DNA of 62,304 nt, taken from NCBI GenBank assembly GCA_003247835.1, contig QJYB01000011.1, positions 1-62,304 on the forward strand. Reading direction: 5' to 3'. This DNA comes from Gammaproteobacteria bacterium (GTDB lineage Bacteria; Pseudomonadota; Gammaproteobacteria; Pseudomonadales; Azotimanducaceae). Under the pieces are notes generated by a model. The model was not told the DNA's origin, made no database searches, and saw nothing but the letters and a program-made list of their open reading frames with translations. Below are positions 1 through 9,109 of the stretch, in pieces (positions within the stretch are counted from its first letter, which is position 1; every line of letters begins with the position of its first letter). The position numbers and the translations under genes are program-made.

Positions 1-2
1 CG

Positions 3-785
3 CACATGCTGCTCGTGCACGGCTCCCACGATCATTGCCATACGTGGGACTGGTTTGCCGAACGCTTCGCCGACGACTACCACATCATCGCGCCGGATCT
101 GCGCGGTCACGGCGACTCCGAGTGGGTACGCGGATCCAGCTACCACCACGTCGACTACGTCTACGATCTGGCGCAACTGGTCAGGCAGCGCGGACTGTCT
201 CCGGCCGTCGTCATCGGCCACTCCATGGGCGGTACGCTGGCCGCGCTGTACACGGCGCTCTATCCGGACCAGGTGGCTCGACTGGTGGTACTCGAGGGCG
301 TGGGGCTGTGGCCGGGCATGTTCGAGGATATCTCTCCCGGCGCGCGTATCCGGGCCTGGATCGACAACACGCGGGCGCTCGCCGGGCGAATCCCCAAGCG
401 CTACGCGTCACTGGAGGACGCCTACGCGCGGATGCGCTCCGCCAATACGCATCTGAACGACGAGCAGGCTCATCACCTCACCGTTCACGGCAGCACGCAG
501 AACGAAGACGGTACCTACAGCTGGAAGTACGACAACTACACGCACGCCTTTCCGGCGTACCGGATTCCCGCGGACGAAACGCGTGCCCTCTGGGAAGAGA
601 TCGACTGTCCGACGCTGCTGCTCAACGCGACTGACGGCTTTCCGCATCGCACGGGCCAGGCCGGTACCCTCGCCCACTTCCGTCGCGGCACGCTGGTCGA
701 CATCGAAGACGCCGGACACTGGGTGCATCACGACCAGCTCGACGCCGTGGTTGTGGCCACCGATAAGTTTCTCAAGCAAACTTGA
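3..785 (+). CDS. alpha/beta hydrolase, 5' end outside window
   Basis: The reading frame is open to the left edge, so the N-terminus is missing. The visible part begins inside the oxyanion-hole strand (LLVHGSHDH). It continues through DLRGHGDS, the nucleophile elbow GHSMGG (Ser codon at base 222) and a C-terminal GHWVHHD that supplies the catalytic His. These are the marks of an esterase/lipase-type alpha/beta hydrolase of the MhpC/haloperoxidase-like group, cytoplasmic as far as can be seen. The substrate cannot be told. It ends 25 bases before the rhamnosidase-like gene on the same strand and so may be the first visible gene of the nitrile hydratase operon. Confidence 0.85.
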   Translation, partial: HMLLVHGSHDHCHTWDWFAERFADDYHIIAPDLRGHGDSEWVRGSSYHHVDYVYDLAQLVRQRGLSPAVVIGHSMGGTLAALYTALYPDQVARLVVLEGVGLWPGMFEDISPGARIRAWIDNTRALAGRIPKRYASLEDAYARMRSANTHLNDEQAHHLTVHGSTQNEDGTYSWKYDNYTHAFPAYRIPADETRALWEEIDCPTLLLNATDGFPHRTGQAGTLAHFRRGTLVDIEDAGHWVHHDQLDAVVVATDKFLKQT

Positions 786-810
786 CCGAACGCGGGCGGG
801 ACGGAAGAAG

Positions 811-3399
811 ATGCAGGACCAGACGAGCACGCAGGGTGCGCCCTGCAGGCTTCGCTGCGAGTATCTGACAGATCCTCTTGGGATCGACGTGGCCCATCCG
901 CGCCTGTCGTGGTGGGTGGGCGATCATCGACCGGCGGAGCTGCAGACCGCCTACCGCATCCTCGCAGCTTCTCACCCGGATCTGCTCGCCATGGAGGAAG
1001 GAGATCTCTGGGACACGGGCCGTGTGGAGGGCAGCGAAACCACCCAGATCGAGTATCAGGGTAAGCCCCTGATCGCGGGCAGGCGGGTCTGGTGGAAGGT
1101 CAGGAGCTTCGACAGTGACGGTCTGCCCGGACCCTGGAGTGAGGCCGCGCGGTTCGAGGCGGGGCTCATGGCGCCGGCCGACTGGCAGGGACGGTGGATC
1201 AGCGCCGGGCTCGTCGGTTCCAGGCTGACCACTGTGCCCGTGCCGCTGTTCGGACGTACCTTCACGCTGCAGCAGAAGGTGAAGCAGGCCCGGCTCTATG
1301 TTGCCGTGCGGGGACTGATTGCCCTGCAGATCAACGACGAGCCGCTGAATCCGGGTGCGCTGGCACCAAGCTGGGTGGATTTCGATCAGCGCTCGGAATT
1401 CCTCACCTGGGACGTGACCACGATGCTCCGTACCGGCAGCAACGGCATCGCCGCGCTGCTCGCCGACGGCTGGTTTGCCGGTGATCCGGGCACGGGATTC
1501 CGCCAGCAGTACGGTGACAGGCCGGAATTCCTGGCGCAGTTGAACGTCACCCTGGAGGACGGAGCGCTTTTTCAGCTGGCCACTGACAGCGGCTGGCGCT
1601 GGCAGCCGTCCTGGATTCTCGCCTCCGATCCGGTGGCGGGGGAGCAGTGGGACGAGATCCGCCGGCGGCGTCCCTGGCTCGGAGACGGGCCGGATGGTTT
1701 CGGCTGGTATCCCATCGTCCAGGGCGAGCGCCCGGAGCAGGAAACGGCGGTGGTGAGTGCGGCGGCAGCCGTCTGCGGTCCGGCCGGTGCGCCGCTGCCG
1801 GCGCGCCGTATCCGCTGGGATGCCGACGGCTGCCGGAGCCTGTTCGAGTTTCCTGAGCCGTTGCTCGGTCGGGTACGCGTCGACCTGGTGGCACCCGACG
1901 CGGGTGCGGTGCGGATCCGCTATGGGCTGTCGCTCGGGCCGGACGGCGAGCTCGCGGCAGAAGGCGAGGACGTCTGCGTGGTGGCCGGTGACGAGCACGG
2001 CGAGGCGGTGCAGGCGCAGTTTTCTCTGCACGGATTCCGCTACGTGGAGGTCCTCGGTGACCTCTACCGCGAGGATGCAGCCGCGGTCTCCGCGCTGCCC
2101 CTGGTTCAGCATCAGGAAGGCGCCGCCCGTCTGGTCACCGATCATGCCCAGGTGAACCATCTTTTCGATCTGCTCGTTGCCCATCTGCATCGCACCCAGA
2201 GCGCGATTGTGGTGGCCGGACTCAGGCCGTCGGATCGTATGGGTGAGGTGGCGTCCGTCGGTGCGTCCATGAGCGCCAGGTTGCTCGCTCTGGATGGGAT
2301 CACATCCGTTATCCGCTGGCTCGGCAACATGGCTGACGCCCAGTTTCCGGAAGGCGGTTTTCCCGCGGTGGTCCCTTCGCCTCCCGGCGCAGAGACTCTG
2401 TGCAGTGAGGGACCGGCCGGTGCGTCAGCCACGTTCGTGGAAACCCTGTGGCACCTTTATCTGCACTCCGGTGATCGGCGGATCCTGCGACGTCACTTCG
2501 GCGCCGTGAAGCAGCTGCTTGCCGGTGCGGCGTCGGCGACAAGGGACCTGGTGCGCGAGGATCTGGATGCGGACCCCGATTATCCGGCGGATCTGGCGGC
2601 CACAGCCTGGCTGTACCGCAGCGCCCGCCTGGCGTCCCGGCTCGCAGGGGTGCTCGGCAACCTGAGTGACCTGGAGGACTGCGAGGAGCTGGCGAGCAGC
2701 GTCCGCAATGCCTTCCGCCGTCGGTTCGTAACCCCGGACGGTCGGGTAGTCGGCGATACGCCGGCCGTGTACGCGCTGGTGCTCGGCCTGGGTCTGCTCG
2801 ACCGCCCCGAGCAGCGACGGGCGCGACAGACGCTCGTCAGCCGGGTGGAAGCCGCTCTGTCGGCCGGCGGCGAGCTGCGGCGCGCGCTGCTCTCGGCCCC
2901 GTTCATGCTGCCGGTGCTCATGGAGCAGGGGCGGGGGGATCTGGCCTACCGGCTCGTCCTGGAGACGCCCGTGCGGCCCGAGCCTGCCGCGGGTGGACGG
3001 GATCTCGGCGCACTGCTGGGCGCAGGTGTGCTGGAGTGGCTGGTGGCAACGCTGGCCGGGTTCGGTGCGAGTCGCGATCTTTCCGAGCGGCGCGTGGCCT
3101 TCCGGCACATGATCATCCAGCCGCGTCCACCGCTCGGACTTGGCTATGGAGACGACTCCGGCGAGCCTCCGGTACGCGCGGCCGAGGGGGAGCTCGCCAC
3201 GGAGAACGGCCACTACCGCAGTGCCTGGCGCGTCACCGAAGACTCGTTCGAGCTAACGGTGCACGTTCCCGGCAACTGCACCGCGGAGGTGGTGCTGCCG
3301 GACGGCGCCGCCAGTCAGGTGGACGCGGGTGAGCATCACTTCCGGATGTTCTTCGGCGAGTCCGGCGACGGCATTCCGGTGCTGCGGGAGGTGTCCTGA
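811..3399 (+). CDS. GH78 alpha-L-rhamnosidase-like protein with altered catalytic loop
   Basis: 862 aa. The N-terminal fibronectin-like region (LRCEYLTDPLGID, PRLSWWV, QTAYRILAAS, DTGRVEG) is typical of bacterial GH78 rhamnosidases. The carbohydrate-binding region follows (WISAG, FGRTF, ARLYVAVRGL), then the (alpha/alpha)6 barrel from about residue 450. GH78 enzymes carry a loop close to CPQRDERLGWTGDAQ holding the general acid and supporting acids. Here the aligned loop reads GLRPSDRMGEVASVGAS, with D475 and E479 present but the CPQR and GDAQ parts gone. It may therefore be inactive or have changed specificity. The ATG at 811 is chosen because the region before it overlaps the upstream hydrolase. 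No signal peptide is seen. It stops 3 bases before nthB, suggesting translational coupling. Confidence 0.8.
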   Translation: MQDQTSTQGAPCRLRCEYLTDPLGIDVAHPRLSWWVGDHRPAELQTAYRILAASHPDLLAMEEGDLWDTGRVEGSETTQIEYQGKPLIAGRRVWWKVRSFDSDGLPGPWSEAARFEAGLMAPADWQGRWISAGLVGSRLTTVPVPLFGRTFTLQQKVKQARLYVAVRGLIALQINDEPLNPGALAPSWVDFDQRSEFLTWDVTTMLRTGSNGIAALLADGWFAGDPGTGFRQQYGDRPEFLAQLNVTLEDGALFQLATDSGWRWQPSWILASDPVAGEQWDEIRRRRPWLGDGPDGFGWYPIVQGERPEQETAVVSAAAAVCGPAGAPLPARRIRWDADGCRSLFEFPEPLLGRVRVDLVAPDAGAVRIRYGLSLGPDGELAAEGEDVCVVAGDEHGEAVQAQFSLHGFRYVEVLGDLYREDAAAVSALPLVQHQEGAARLVTDHAQVNHLFDLLVAHLHRTQSAIVVAGLRPSDRMGEVASVGASMSARLLALDGITSVIRWLGNMADAQFPEGGFPAVVPSPPGAETLCSEGPAGASATFVETLWHLYLHSGDRRILRRHFGAVKQLLAGAASATRDLVREDLDADPDYPADLAATAWLYRSARLASRLAGVLGNLSDLEDCEELASSVRNAFRRRFVTPDGRVVGDTPAVYALVLGLGLLDRPEQRRARQTLVSRVEAALSAGGELRRALLSAPFMLPVLMEQGRGDLAYRLVLETPVRPEPAAGGRDLGALLGAGVLEWLVATLAGFGASRDLSERRVAFRHMIIQPRPPLGLGYGDDSGEPPVRAAEGELATENGHYRSAWRVTEDSFELTVHVPGNCTAEVVLPDGAASQVDAGEHHFRMFFGESGDGIPVLREVS

Positions 3400-3402
3400 C
3401 CC

Positions 3403-4095
3403 ATGGACGGTATCCACGATCTGGGTGGCCGGCAGGGATTCGGACCGGTGGTCAGAGAGGAGGGCGAGCCGGTCTTCCATCGCCGCTGGGAAGCCTTCGT
3501 CTTCACGCTGGCGAACCGCATGCTGGCAGAAAGGGTGTGCGTCAACGTGGACCAGTTCCGTCATGCCATCGAGCGGATCGATCCGGTGGCCTACCTGACC
3601 CACGGCTACTATGGTCGCTGGCTGGGCGGCATGGAAACCATCCTGATAGAGACAGGCAACCTGGATCCCGAGGAGCTCACGGCTCGCCTGCTGGCCCGGG
3701 GCGGCAGCGCGCACGATCTGGTGGCTGCGAGACCGGCGGCGAATCCCGATGTGGTGCCTGCAACGGATCAGCAGGGGGCACGGCGCGAACTATCGGTGGC
3801 GCCGCACTTCAGCGTTGGACAACCTGTCAGAACGTCGTCGGTTCCGGTCTCCGGGCACACCCGTCTGCCTGCCTATGCCCGGGGCAGGCTTGGTACGGTG
3901 ACCGCGATTCAGGGTGGCTGGGTGCTGCCCGACAGCAACGCCCACGGGCGGGGTGAGCATCCGCAGCACCTGTACTGCGTGCGATTCGAAGGATCCGAGC
4001 TCTGGGGCCAGGAGTCTGAACCCGGACAGGCCGTTTACCTCGATCTGTTCGAGTCCTACCTCTTCCCTGCAGAACAGGAGGCAGTAAAACCTTGA
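3403..4095 (+). CDS. nthB: nitrile hydratase, beta subunit
   Basis: 230 aa, full length for the family. The start [16 protein letters not shown] is the classic beta-subunit N-terminus, followed by [12 protein letters not shown] and [12 protein letters not shown]. The C-terminal SH3-like barrel ([40 protein letters not shown]) closes the active site. Nitrile hydratase turns nitriles into amides in the cytoplasm as an alpha/beta heteromer. The order beta-alpha-accessory is the one usual for cobalt-type enzymes. The stop overlaps the TTG start of nthA. An amidase or aldoxime dehydratase, frequent partners, is not in this window. Confidence 0.95.
   Translation: MDGIHDLGGRQGFGPVVREEGEPVFHRRWEAFVFTLANRMLAERVCVNVDQFRHAIERIDPVAYLTHGYYGRWLGGMETILIETGNLDPEELTARLLARGGSAHDLVAARPAANPDVVPATDQQGARRELSVAPHFSVGQPVRTSSVPVSGHTRLPAYARGRLGTVTAIQGGWVLPDSNAHGRGEHPQHLYCVRFEGSELWGQESEPGQAVYLDLFESYLFPAEQEAVKP
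4076..4081 (+). promoter_or_regulatory. ribosome binding site fixing a TTG start for nthA
   Basis: A perfect AGGAGG lies inside the 3' end of nthB, 10 bases before the TTG at 4092. No ATG or GTG in this frame gives the expected alpha-subunit N-terminus, so this site supports the rare TTG start and coupled translation of the two subunits. Confidence 0.7.
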
Positions 4096-4664
4096 GTGAA
4101 CATTCACCCCAGGAAATCCGCGCCGAGGCGCTGGAGTCCCTGCTCGTGGAGCGCGGCTTTCTCACCGGGGAGGACGTGGACGAGAGCATCGAGGTTTACA
4201 GCGAGCGGGTAGGCCCGATGAACGGCGCCAGGGTCGTGGCGAAAGCCTGGGTAGACCCGGACTTCCGCGTCCGGCTGCTCGCCGATGCCACTTCCGCCAT
4301 CGAACCGTTCGAGTTCCAGGGCGGTGAGGTTCAGAAGCTGGTCGTGGTCGAAAACACGCCGGCCGTGCACAACGTGGTGGTCTGCACTCTCTGCTCCTGC
4401 TATCCCTGGGCGCTGCTCGGCCTGCCGCCGACCTGGTACAAGGATCCGGCGTACCGCTCGCGCATCGTCCGGGAGCCGCGGCGGGTGCTGGTAGAGTTCG
4501 GCCTGTCGGTACCGGACGGAAAGGAGGTACGGGTCTGGGATTCCAGTGCCGAGGTACGCTACCTGGTGCTGCCGGAGCGACCCGCAGGCACGGATGATCT
4601 GGACGAGGCGGCGCTTGCCGCGCTGGTCAGCCGTGAAGCCATGATCGGTGTGGCCGTCCTCTGA
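4092..4664 (+). CDS. nthA: nitrile hydratase, alpha subunit, cobalt type
   Basis: 190 aa. It carries the metal claw VCTLCSC at residues 97-103, with C98, C101 and C103 as ligands. The two outer Cys of the claw are normally oxidised in the mature enzyme. Thr rather than Ser at the second claw position is the accepted sign of the non-corrin cobalt type. [16 protein letters not shown] and [10 protein letters not shown] following it are the normal alpha-subunit core. It starts at TTG 4092, overlapping the nthB stop and preceded by a perfect Shine-Dalgarno, and its stop overlaps the start of the accessory gene (TGATG). It forms the active site with NthB. Confidence 0.96.
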   Translation: MSEHSPQEIRAEALESLLVERGFLTGEDVDESIEVYSERVGPMNGARVVAKAWVDPDFRVRLLADATSAIEPFEFQGGEVQKLVVVENTPAVHNVVVCTLCSCYPWALLGLPPTWYKDPAYRSRIVREPRRVLVEFGLSVPDGKEVRVWDSSAEVRYLVLPERPAGTDDLDEAALAALVSREAMIGVAVL

Positions 4665-5014
4665 TGACCGCCCGGGACCCGTCAGGACAGGACAGCCTGC
4701 TTCTGGACAGTCAGCTGGCGCCACCCATGGCCAACGGCGAGGTGCTCTTCGATGCGCCGTGGCAGGGGCGGGTATTCGGCATGGCCCGGGTTCTGGCCGA
4801 GGCCGGTTACTTCACCTGGGACGAGTTCCGCGCGCACCTCATCCGTGAGATCGGTGTCTGGGACCGGTCGGCTTCCGACACGGAATACCACTACTACGAC
4901 CACTTCCTGGCGGCGCTGCAGGCGCTCATCGAGGAGAAGCAGCTGCTGAATCCAGCGCTGCTCGAAGATCGCGTCAGGACCTTCGCTGACCGGCCACACG
5001 GGCACGATCACTGA
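4664..5014 (+). CDS. nitrile hydratase accessory (activator) protein
   Basis: 116 aa. It resembles the N-terminal half of the beta subunit (NGEVLFDAPWQGRVFGMA, FTWDEFRAHLIREIG, YYDHFLAALQALIEE). That is characteristic of the small activator (NhlE/P14K-like) that carries cobalt and swaps the alpha subunit into the enzyme. The His-rich end (PHGHDH) may bind metal. The start is the ATG overlapping the nthA stop. Its last 41 bases overlap the 3' end of the convergent selU, so the C-terminal tail is encoded opposite the SelU C-terminus. Confidence 0.9.
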   Translation: MTARDPSGQDSLLLDSQLAPPMANGEVLFDAPWQGRVFGMARVLAEAGYFTWDEFRAHLIREIGVWDRSASDTEYHYYDHFLAALQALIEEKQLLNPALLEDRVRTFADRPHGHDH

Positions 5015-6059
5015 GACCCCGGGTCGCCGCTTCCATGAGGAAGCGCGACACGGCTTCGCGATCGCCCCGGAAAACCACTCGCTCGAGCTTGGCGTCGAGC
5101 TGATAGTCATACATGGGATCGTAGTACCAACCGAGCAGCCGTTCGATCCAGGGGCCGTGCTCGCCGTCGACGAAGCCCCGACTGAGCAGGGCGGCGATCT
5201 CGGTGTGTCGCTGACCACCCAGGCGCCGGCGGATGCGATTGAGGGCGTCCGTGAGACGGCGTTCCAGGGTGGCGGCCGCCATGCCCAGCGCCAGAGGTTC
5301 CCAGACGTACTCCCGGGTGATGTGCCGGATGCGGTCGTGCAGTTCCGCTTCCAGGATCACCAGCGGCGCGCGCTGCATGGCGTCGTACCAGGCCGGCGGC
5401 AGTGCGAGACGACCGATGGTGCGACTTTCGTCCTCCAGGAGGAGTACACGGGCGTCATGATTCAGCCACGCCACGGCCAGCGCATTTTCGAACGTCACCG
5501 GCGAAGGCTGTCCCTCGGGATGACCGCCGAACGCAGAACCGCGATGATTGGCGAGACCTTCGAGATCGATGTGACCGGGTACCCGGGTGAGGACTGCAGT
5601 TTTTCCGGTACCGGTCCGGCCGCCCAGCAGGAGCCACGGGGTGCTGCCGGGGGCAGACTCGAGCGCCTGCAATGCACAGTGTCGGAGCGCCTTGAAGCCA
5701 CCGGGTACTCTTGGCAGGTCGAGACCCCGCTCGCCGAGCCAGCCCTGGACGATTTCGCTGCGCAGACCACCTCGCCAGCAGTAGAGCCAGGTGCCGGGAT
5801 GCTGACGGGCGAACTCGATCCAGCCCCGGATCCTCGCTTCGCGCACGGGACCCGACACCAGCCGCTCGCCCAGCTCGATGGCCGCTGCCTGGCCCCCGGT
5901 TCGGTAGGTGAGGCCGATCTGGTGGCGTTCGTCGTCGGTCAGCAGGGGTAGGTTCACCGCCCCCGGTACGGTGCCGATCGCGAATTCCCCGGGTGCCCGG
6001 AGATCGATGAACGGGCCACGGCCCGCCAGCAGTGCCGACAGACCGGGGATGGGGTTCAT
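4974..6059 (-). CDS. selU: tRNA 2-selenouridine synthase
   Basis: 361 aa, normal length. An N-terminal rhodanese domain (FIDLRAPGEFAIGTVPGAVN) carries the active Cys in YCWRGGLRS (C93-97 region). A P-loop follows (LLLGGRTGTGKT), with the LANHRGSAFGG motif shared by SelU/MnmH. It replaces sulfur by selenium in the 2-thiouridine wobble base of some tRNAs, via geranylation and selenophosphate. SelD, which makes selenophosphate, is not in this window. The ATG at 6059 overlaps the stop of the upstream lipoprotein gene by 4 bases, so the two are co-transcribed. The 3' end runs 41 bases into the nitrile hydratase accessory gene. Confidence 0.93.
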   Translation of the reverse strand: MNPIPGLSALLAGRGPFIDLRAPGEFAIGTVPGAVNLPLLTDDERHQIGLTYRTGGQAAAIELGERLVSGPVREARIRGWIEFARQHPGTWLYCWRGGLRSEIVQGWLGERGLDLPRVPGGFKALRHCALQALESAPGSTPWLLLGGRTGTGKTAVLTRVPGHIDLEGLANHRGSAFGGHPEGQPSPVTFENALAVAWLNHDARVLLLEDESRTIGRLALPPAWYDAMQRAPLVILEAELHDRIRHITREYVWEPLALGMAAATLERRLTDALNRIRRRLGGQRHTEIAALLSRGFVDGEHGPWIERLLGWYYDPMYDYQLDAKLERVVFRGDREAVSRFLMEAATRGLSDRARVAGQRRS

Positions 6060-7717
6060 GGGGCGGATTCGGTGATGGTCTGCCCGTCCTTGAAGGCGTC
6101 CAGGTGCTCACGCAGGATATCGAGCACACTGTCGAACTGCATTTTCTCGGCCACAGCCAGGGCCTGCTGCTGCAGCTCGATGGCGCGATTGAAATCGCCG
6201 TTCGCTGCGTAGGCAGCTGCCCACGTGTCCAGATACTCCGGCCGGGCACGGGCGTCCACGTTCGACTCCATCAGCGAGTCCATGATGGTTCGGGCGTAGC
6301 GGGTACGTTTCAGATCCGCGAAGTTGCTGACCGTCAGTGTCCAGGCGATCTCGTTGACGATGCTGGCGTCGTTCGGGGCAGCCTTGACCGCCTCCTTGTA
6401 CCAGTGCACGGCCCGGGAGAAGCTCTGATTCGTGCCGACCCCCCGGGCGTGGAAGTTACCGAGCAGCAGCATGGCTTCCGCATCCTTCTCCTTGGTCAGC
6501 GCCTCGAGCCACTTGATGATCCGCGGATCCGGCGGCTGGTCGGCTGAACGGTCGAGGAGAAACCGCGCGTAGCTGCGCATGGCGAACGCGTCGTCGAGCT
6601 GACAGGCCTGCACGTAGTAGTCGCGGGCCTTGTTCAGATCTTTGTCGACCACATCACCGGTGTAATAGAGGTGCGCCAGGAACAGAGCCGCCTCGGCGTG
6701 ATTCGCCGCAGCCGCCTGGGTCAGCAGGGTCACGCCGGAAGAACGGTTCTCCTCTCCGTACTGACCGTTGAGATACAGCACGGCGAGGGCGTACATGGCG
6801 TCGGTAGAGCCGAGGGCGATGGCGTGCAGGTAATTTTCGAGCACCTCGTCCAGCGCTTCCTTGCGGGCCTCGTCGCTTTCCGCGTTGCTCGCCCGTTCCC
6901 AGTAGAGACGGGCCAGCACGCTGCTGGCGACGAGGTTTCCGGTCCGGGACGCCGCCTTCAGCCAGTCGACCGCATCCTTGTAGCGGTTCTGCGAGGCGAG
7001 AAAGGCGCCGATGGCTGCCTGTGCGGCGGGATCACCGCGCTTCGCCAGGTAGCCGATCACGGAAAACGGCGAGAACTCGTCATCCGCATCGGCAGAGGCG
7101 GCAAAATCCATGCGCATCGCCTGGTAGACGCTGGTGAGGTCGAAATTCAGGTTTTCGATGGGTCCCTCTTCCGGACGGGCCTGAATGAGCAGCGTGAAGG
7201 GATGCTCGTCGCTGGTCTGGTAGATGGCGCCGACCGGGCTCATGCCCCGGTAGATGACGTACATCTGAGCGTCCACCGATGTCATCACGGGATACGGAGA
7301 CTCCCGGGTGCCATCCCCCGAGTGCTCCATGTCCGCTCTGATCCGTTCCAGCCAGTCCAGATGTCCCGCGGCCGCTTCCGGCGCATCGACGTGCTCGTAG
7401 AACCGGGTCATCACATAGTGGCCGGTGATGCTGGCCTGGTAGGTATCGAGAATGGCGCTGCCGATGGAGCCCAGCTTCAGCGGTTCGTCTTCCACCAGCT
7501 GCATTGCCTGCTGCTCGAGCTCGTCGAGCCGCTGCATGTTTTCCGGCAGGGCGACATCCCGCTGAAACGCCTCCCGGAGCTCGCGGACGCTGACCGTTTC
7601 TCCGTTGGTAATCTTGTCATTGAGCTCGGCATAGGTGGCGTGGCGGGTCGTCTGACAGCCGCCAGCAAGCATCACCGAGCAGATCGCGGTGATGGAAAAC
7701 AGCAGACGCGAAAGCAT
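6056..7717 (-). CDS. lipoprotein with Sel1-like/TPR repeats
   Basis: 553 aa from the ATG at 7717. A lipoprotein signal peptide ends in MLAGGC, with C21 as the lipidated Cys. The frame stays open further upstream but runs into the divergent msrA, and the signal peptide fixes this start. From about residue 270 there are helical repeats of the Sel1 type (AMYALAVLYLNGQ, AALFLAHLYYTGD, AMLLLGNFHARGV) and then a TPR-like end. Such proteins act as periplasmic or outer-membrane scaffolds. The N-terminal 250 residues match nothing I recognise. Its job beside selU is unknown. Confidence 0.85.
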   Translation of the reverse strand: MLSRLLFSITAICSVMLAGGCQTTRHATYAELNDKITNGETVSVRELREAFQRDVALPENMQRLDELEQQAMQLVEDEPLKLGSIGSAILDTYQASITGHYVMTRFYEHVDAPEAAAGHLDWLERIRADMEHSGDGTRESPYPVMTSVDAQMYVIYRGMSPVGAIYQTSDEHPFTLLIQARPEEGPIENLNFDLTSVYQAMRMDFAASADADDEFSPFSVIGYLAKRGDPAAQAAIGAFLASQNRYKDAVDWLKAASRTGNLVASSVLARLYWERASNAESDEARKEALDEVLENYLHAIALGSTDAMYALAVLYLNGQYGEENRSSGVTLLTQAAAANHAEAALFLAHLYYTGDVVDKDLNKARDYYVQACQLDDAFAMRSYARFLLDRSADQPPDPRIIKWLEALTKEKDAEAMLLLGNFHARGVGTNQSFSRAVHWYKEAVKAAPNDASIVNEIAWTLTVSNFADLKRTRYARTIMDSLMESNVDARARPEYLDTWAAAYAANGDFNRAIELQQQALAVAEKMQFDSVLDILREHLDAFKDGQTITESAP

Positions 7718-7757
7718 GCGCGCACTTATAGCACTTGTGTGAGGGAGGATGAAGGGT

Positions 7758-8459
7758 ATGATTTCGAGCCTCCTTTCGGACAGGAATCCGGCCATGGCTT
7801 TGGACCAGGTGTTTGGAAAAAAGCTCCGCATCCCGGAGGAAAACGAGGCGCTGCCCGGCAGGGGTGAGGTTATGCCGGTGCCGCCGGCCCACTTCGTCAA
7901 CGGCAATCCGCTCAAGCCCCCTTTCCCGGCAGGTCTCGAGACGGCCGTCTTCGGCCTCGGCTGCTTCTGGGGTGCCGAGCGTAAATTCTGGCAGACAACC
8001 GGCGTGTACAGCACCGCGGTGGGCTATGCGGGTGGTCACACCAGAAACCCGACCTATGAAGAGGTCTGTTCCGGGCGCACGGGTCATGCCGAAGTTGTGC
8101 TCGTCGTCTTCGATCCGGCCCAGGTGGACTTTGCCGGCCTGATGAAGGTGTTCTGGGAATCCCACGATCCCACCCAGGGCATGCGCCAGGGAAACGACAT
8201 CGGTACCCAGTATCGCAGCGCGGTCTATACCGCCGACGATGGCCAGGCAGACGTTGCCCGCCGATCCCGGGACGCGTATCAGGCGGCGCTCAGCGCTGCC
8301 GGGTACGGCGAGATCACCACGGAGATCGCGCCGGCAGGTCCGTTCTACTACGCCGAGCACTACCATCAGCAGTATCTTGCCAAGGTGCCGAATGGTTACT
8401 GCGGTCTGGGCGGCACGGGCGTGAGCTGCAACGTTGCGGGTCTGGTTTCTGCCGAATGA
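7758..8459 (+). CDS. msrA: peptide methionine sulfoxide reductase MsrA
   Basis: 233 aa. It reduces methionine-S-sulfoxide in proteins. Visible marks are the catalytic GCFWGAER (C69), [45 protein letters not shown] and the C-terminal NGYCGLGG with a probable resolving Cys. The first 50 residues (EEALPGR-like stretch, HFVNGN) match the long proteobacterial form. The ATG at 7758 is chosen for a GGGAGG 9 bases upstream. ATG 7749 (too close to that site) and ATG 7794 are alternatives. The gene heads a coupled run of four genes; its stop overlaps the next start by 4 bases. Confidence 0.95.
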   Translation: MISSLLSDRNPAMALDQVFGKKLRIPEENEALPGRGEVMPVPPAHFVNGNPLKPPFPAGLETAVFGLGCFWGAERKFWQTTGVYSTAVGYAGGHTRNPTYEEVCSGRTGHAEVVLVVFDPAQVDFAGLMKVFWESHDPTQGMRQGNDIGTQYRSAVYTADDGQADVARRSRDAYQAALSAAGYGEITTEIAPAGPFYYAEHYHQQYLAKVPNGYCGLGGTGVSCNVAGLVSAE

Positions 8460-9109
8460 CCGGAAATCGTGGCAGTGGTCGTACGCGGATCCGGCGCAAC
8501 GCGAAGCGGGCAGTCTACGCCCTGGACGATATCCGCGCCGTCCTCGACGCCAATCAGGTCTGTCACGTCGCCTATGTGGAGGACGGCGAGCCGCGCGTCA
8601 TCCCCACGCTCTATCTGCGCCGTGGGGACTACCTCTATCTGCACGGTAACCGCCAGGCCGCCATGCTCAGGCATCTGGCCGCAGGCGGACTCGCTGCCGT
8701 ATCGGTCATGTCTCTCGACGGCGTGGTGGTGGCCCGGTCGGGTTTCCACTGCTCCATGAACTACCGTTCGGTGGTGGTGTTCGGTCGGGGCGAGGCGGTA
8801 CCGGAGTCGGAGCACGAAACCGTGCTGGACGGATTCGTCGCGGCACTCATTCCCGGTCATGAGCGCATGGTTCGTGCACCGACCGCACAGGAGCTGGCCG
8901 CTACGGCCGCCGTTCGCCTGCCGATCACGGAGGCGTCGGCCAAGATCCGGACCGGCGACGCCATCGACGATCCGGGTGACCTGGACGCGGACGTCTGGGC
9001 CGGTGTCATTCCGCTCGTCACGACGGTGGGTGAGCCGACCCCCAACAACGATCTGAAGGTCGGTGTGGCGCTGCCCGGTTACGTGGCGGGGTACCGACCT
9101 CCGGCATGA
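8456..9109 (+). CDS. pyridoxamine 5'-phosphate oxidase-like FMN-binding protein
   Basis: 217 aa. The split-barrel fold of the PNPOx/NimA-like group is seen in the pattern [38 protein letters not shown] and [19 protein letters not shown], then [13 protein letters not shown]. These residues line the flavin site in relatives (Pyridox_oxase_2 type). Members include nitroimidazole reductases and flavin-dependent proteins of unknown substrate. ATGA overlaps at both ends tie it to msrA and the CoA-transferase. A reductase role in stress defence is a guess. Confidence 0.85.
   Translation: MTGNRGSGRTRIRRNAKRAVYALDDIRAVLDANQVCHVAYVEDGEPRVIPTLYLRRGDYLYLHGNRQAAMLRHLAAGGLAAVSVMSLDGVVVARSGFHCSMNYRSVVVFGRGEAVPESEHETVLDGFVAALIPGHERMVRAPTAQELAATAAVRLPITEASAKIRTGDAIDDPGDLDADVWAGVIPLVTTVGEPTPNNDLKVGVALPGYVAGYRPPA

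Noticed and set aside
583..810. Longer start for the rhamnosidase-like gene
   Set aside because: This part overlaps the upstream hydrolase in another frame and gives an Arg/Ser-rich peptide with no family match; ATG 811 fits the GH78 N-terminus.
4974..6059. Selenocysteine-encoding gene near selU
   Set aside because: No gene here has an in-frame TGA interrupting a conserved region or a visible SECIS-like hairpin.
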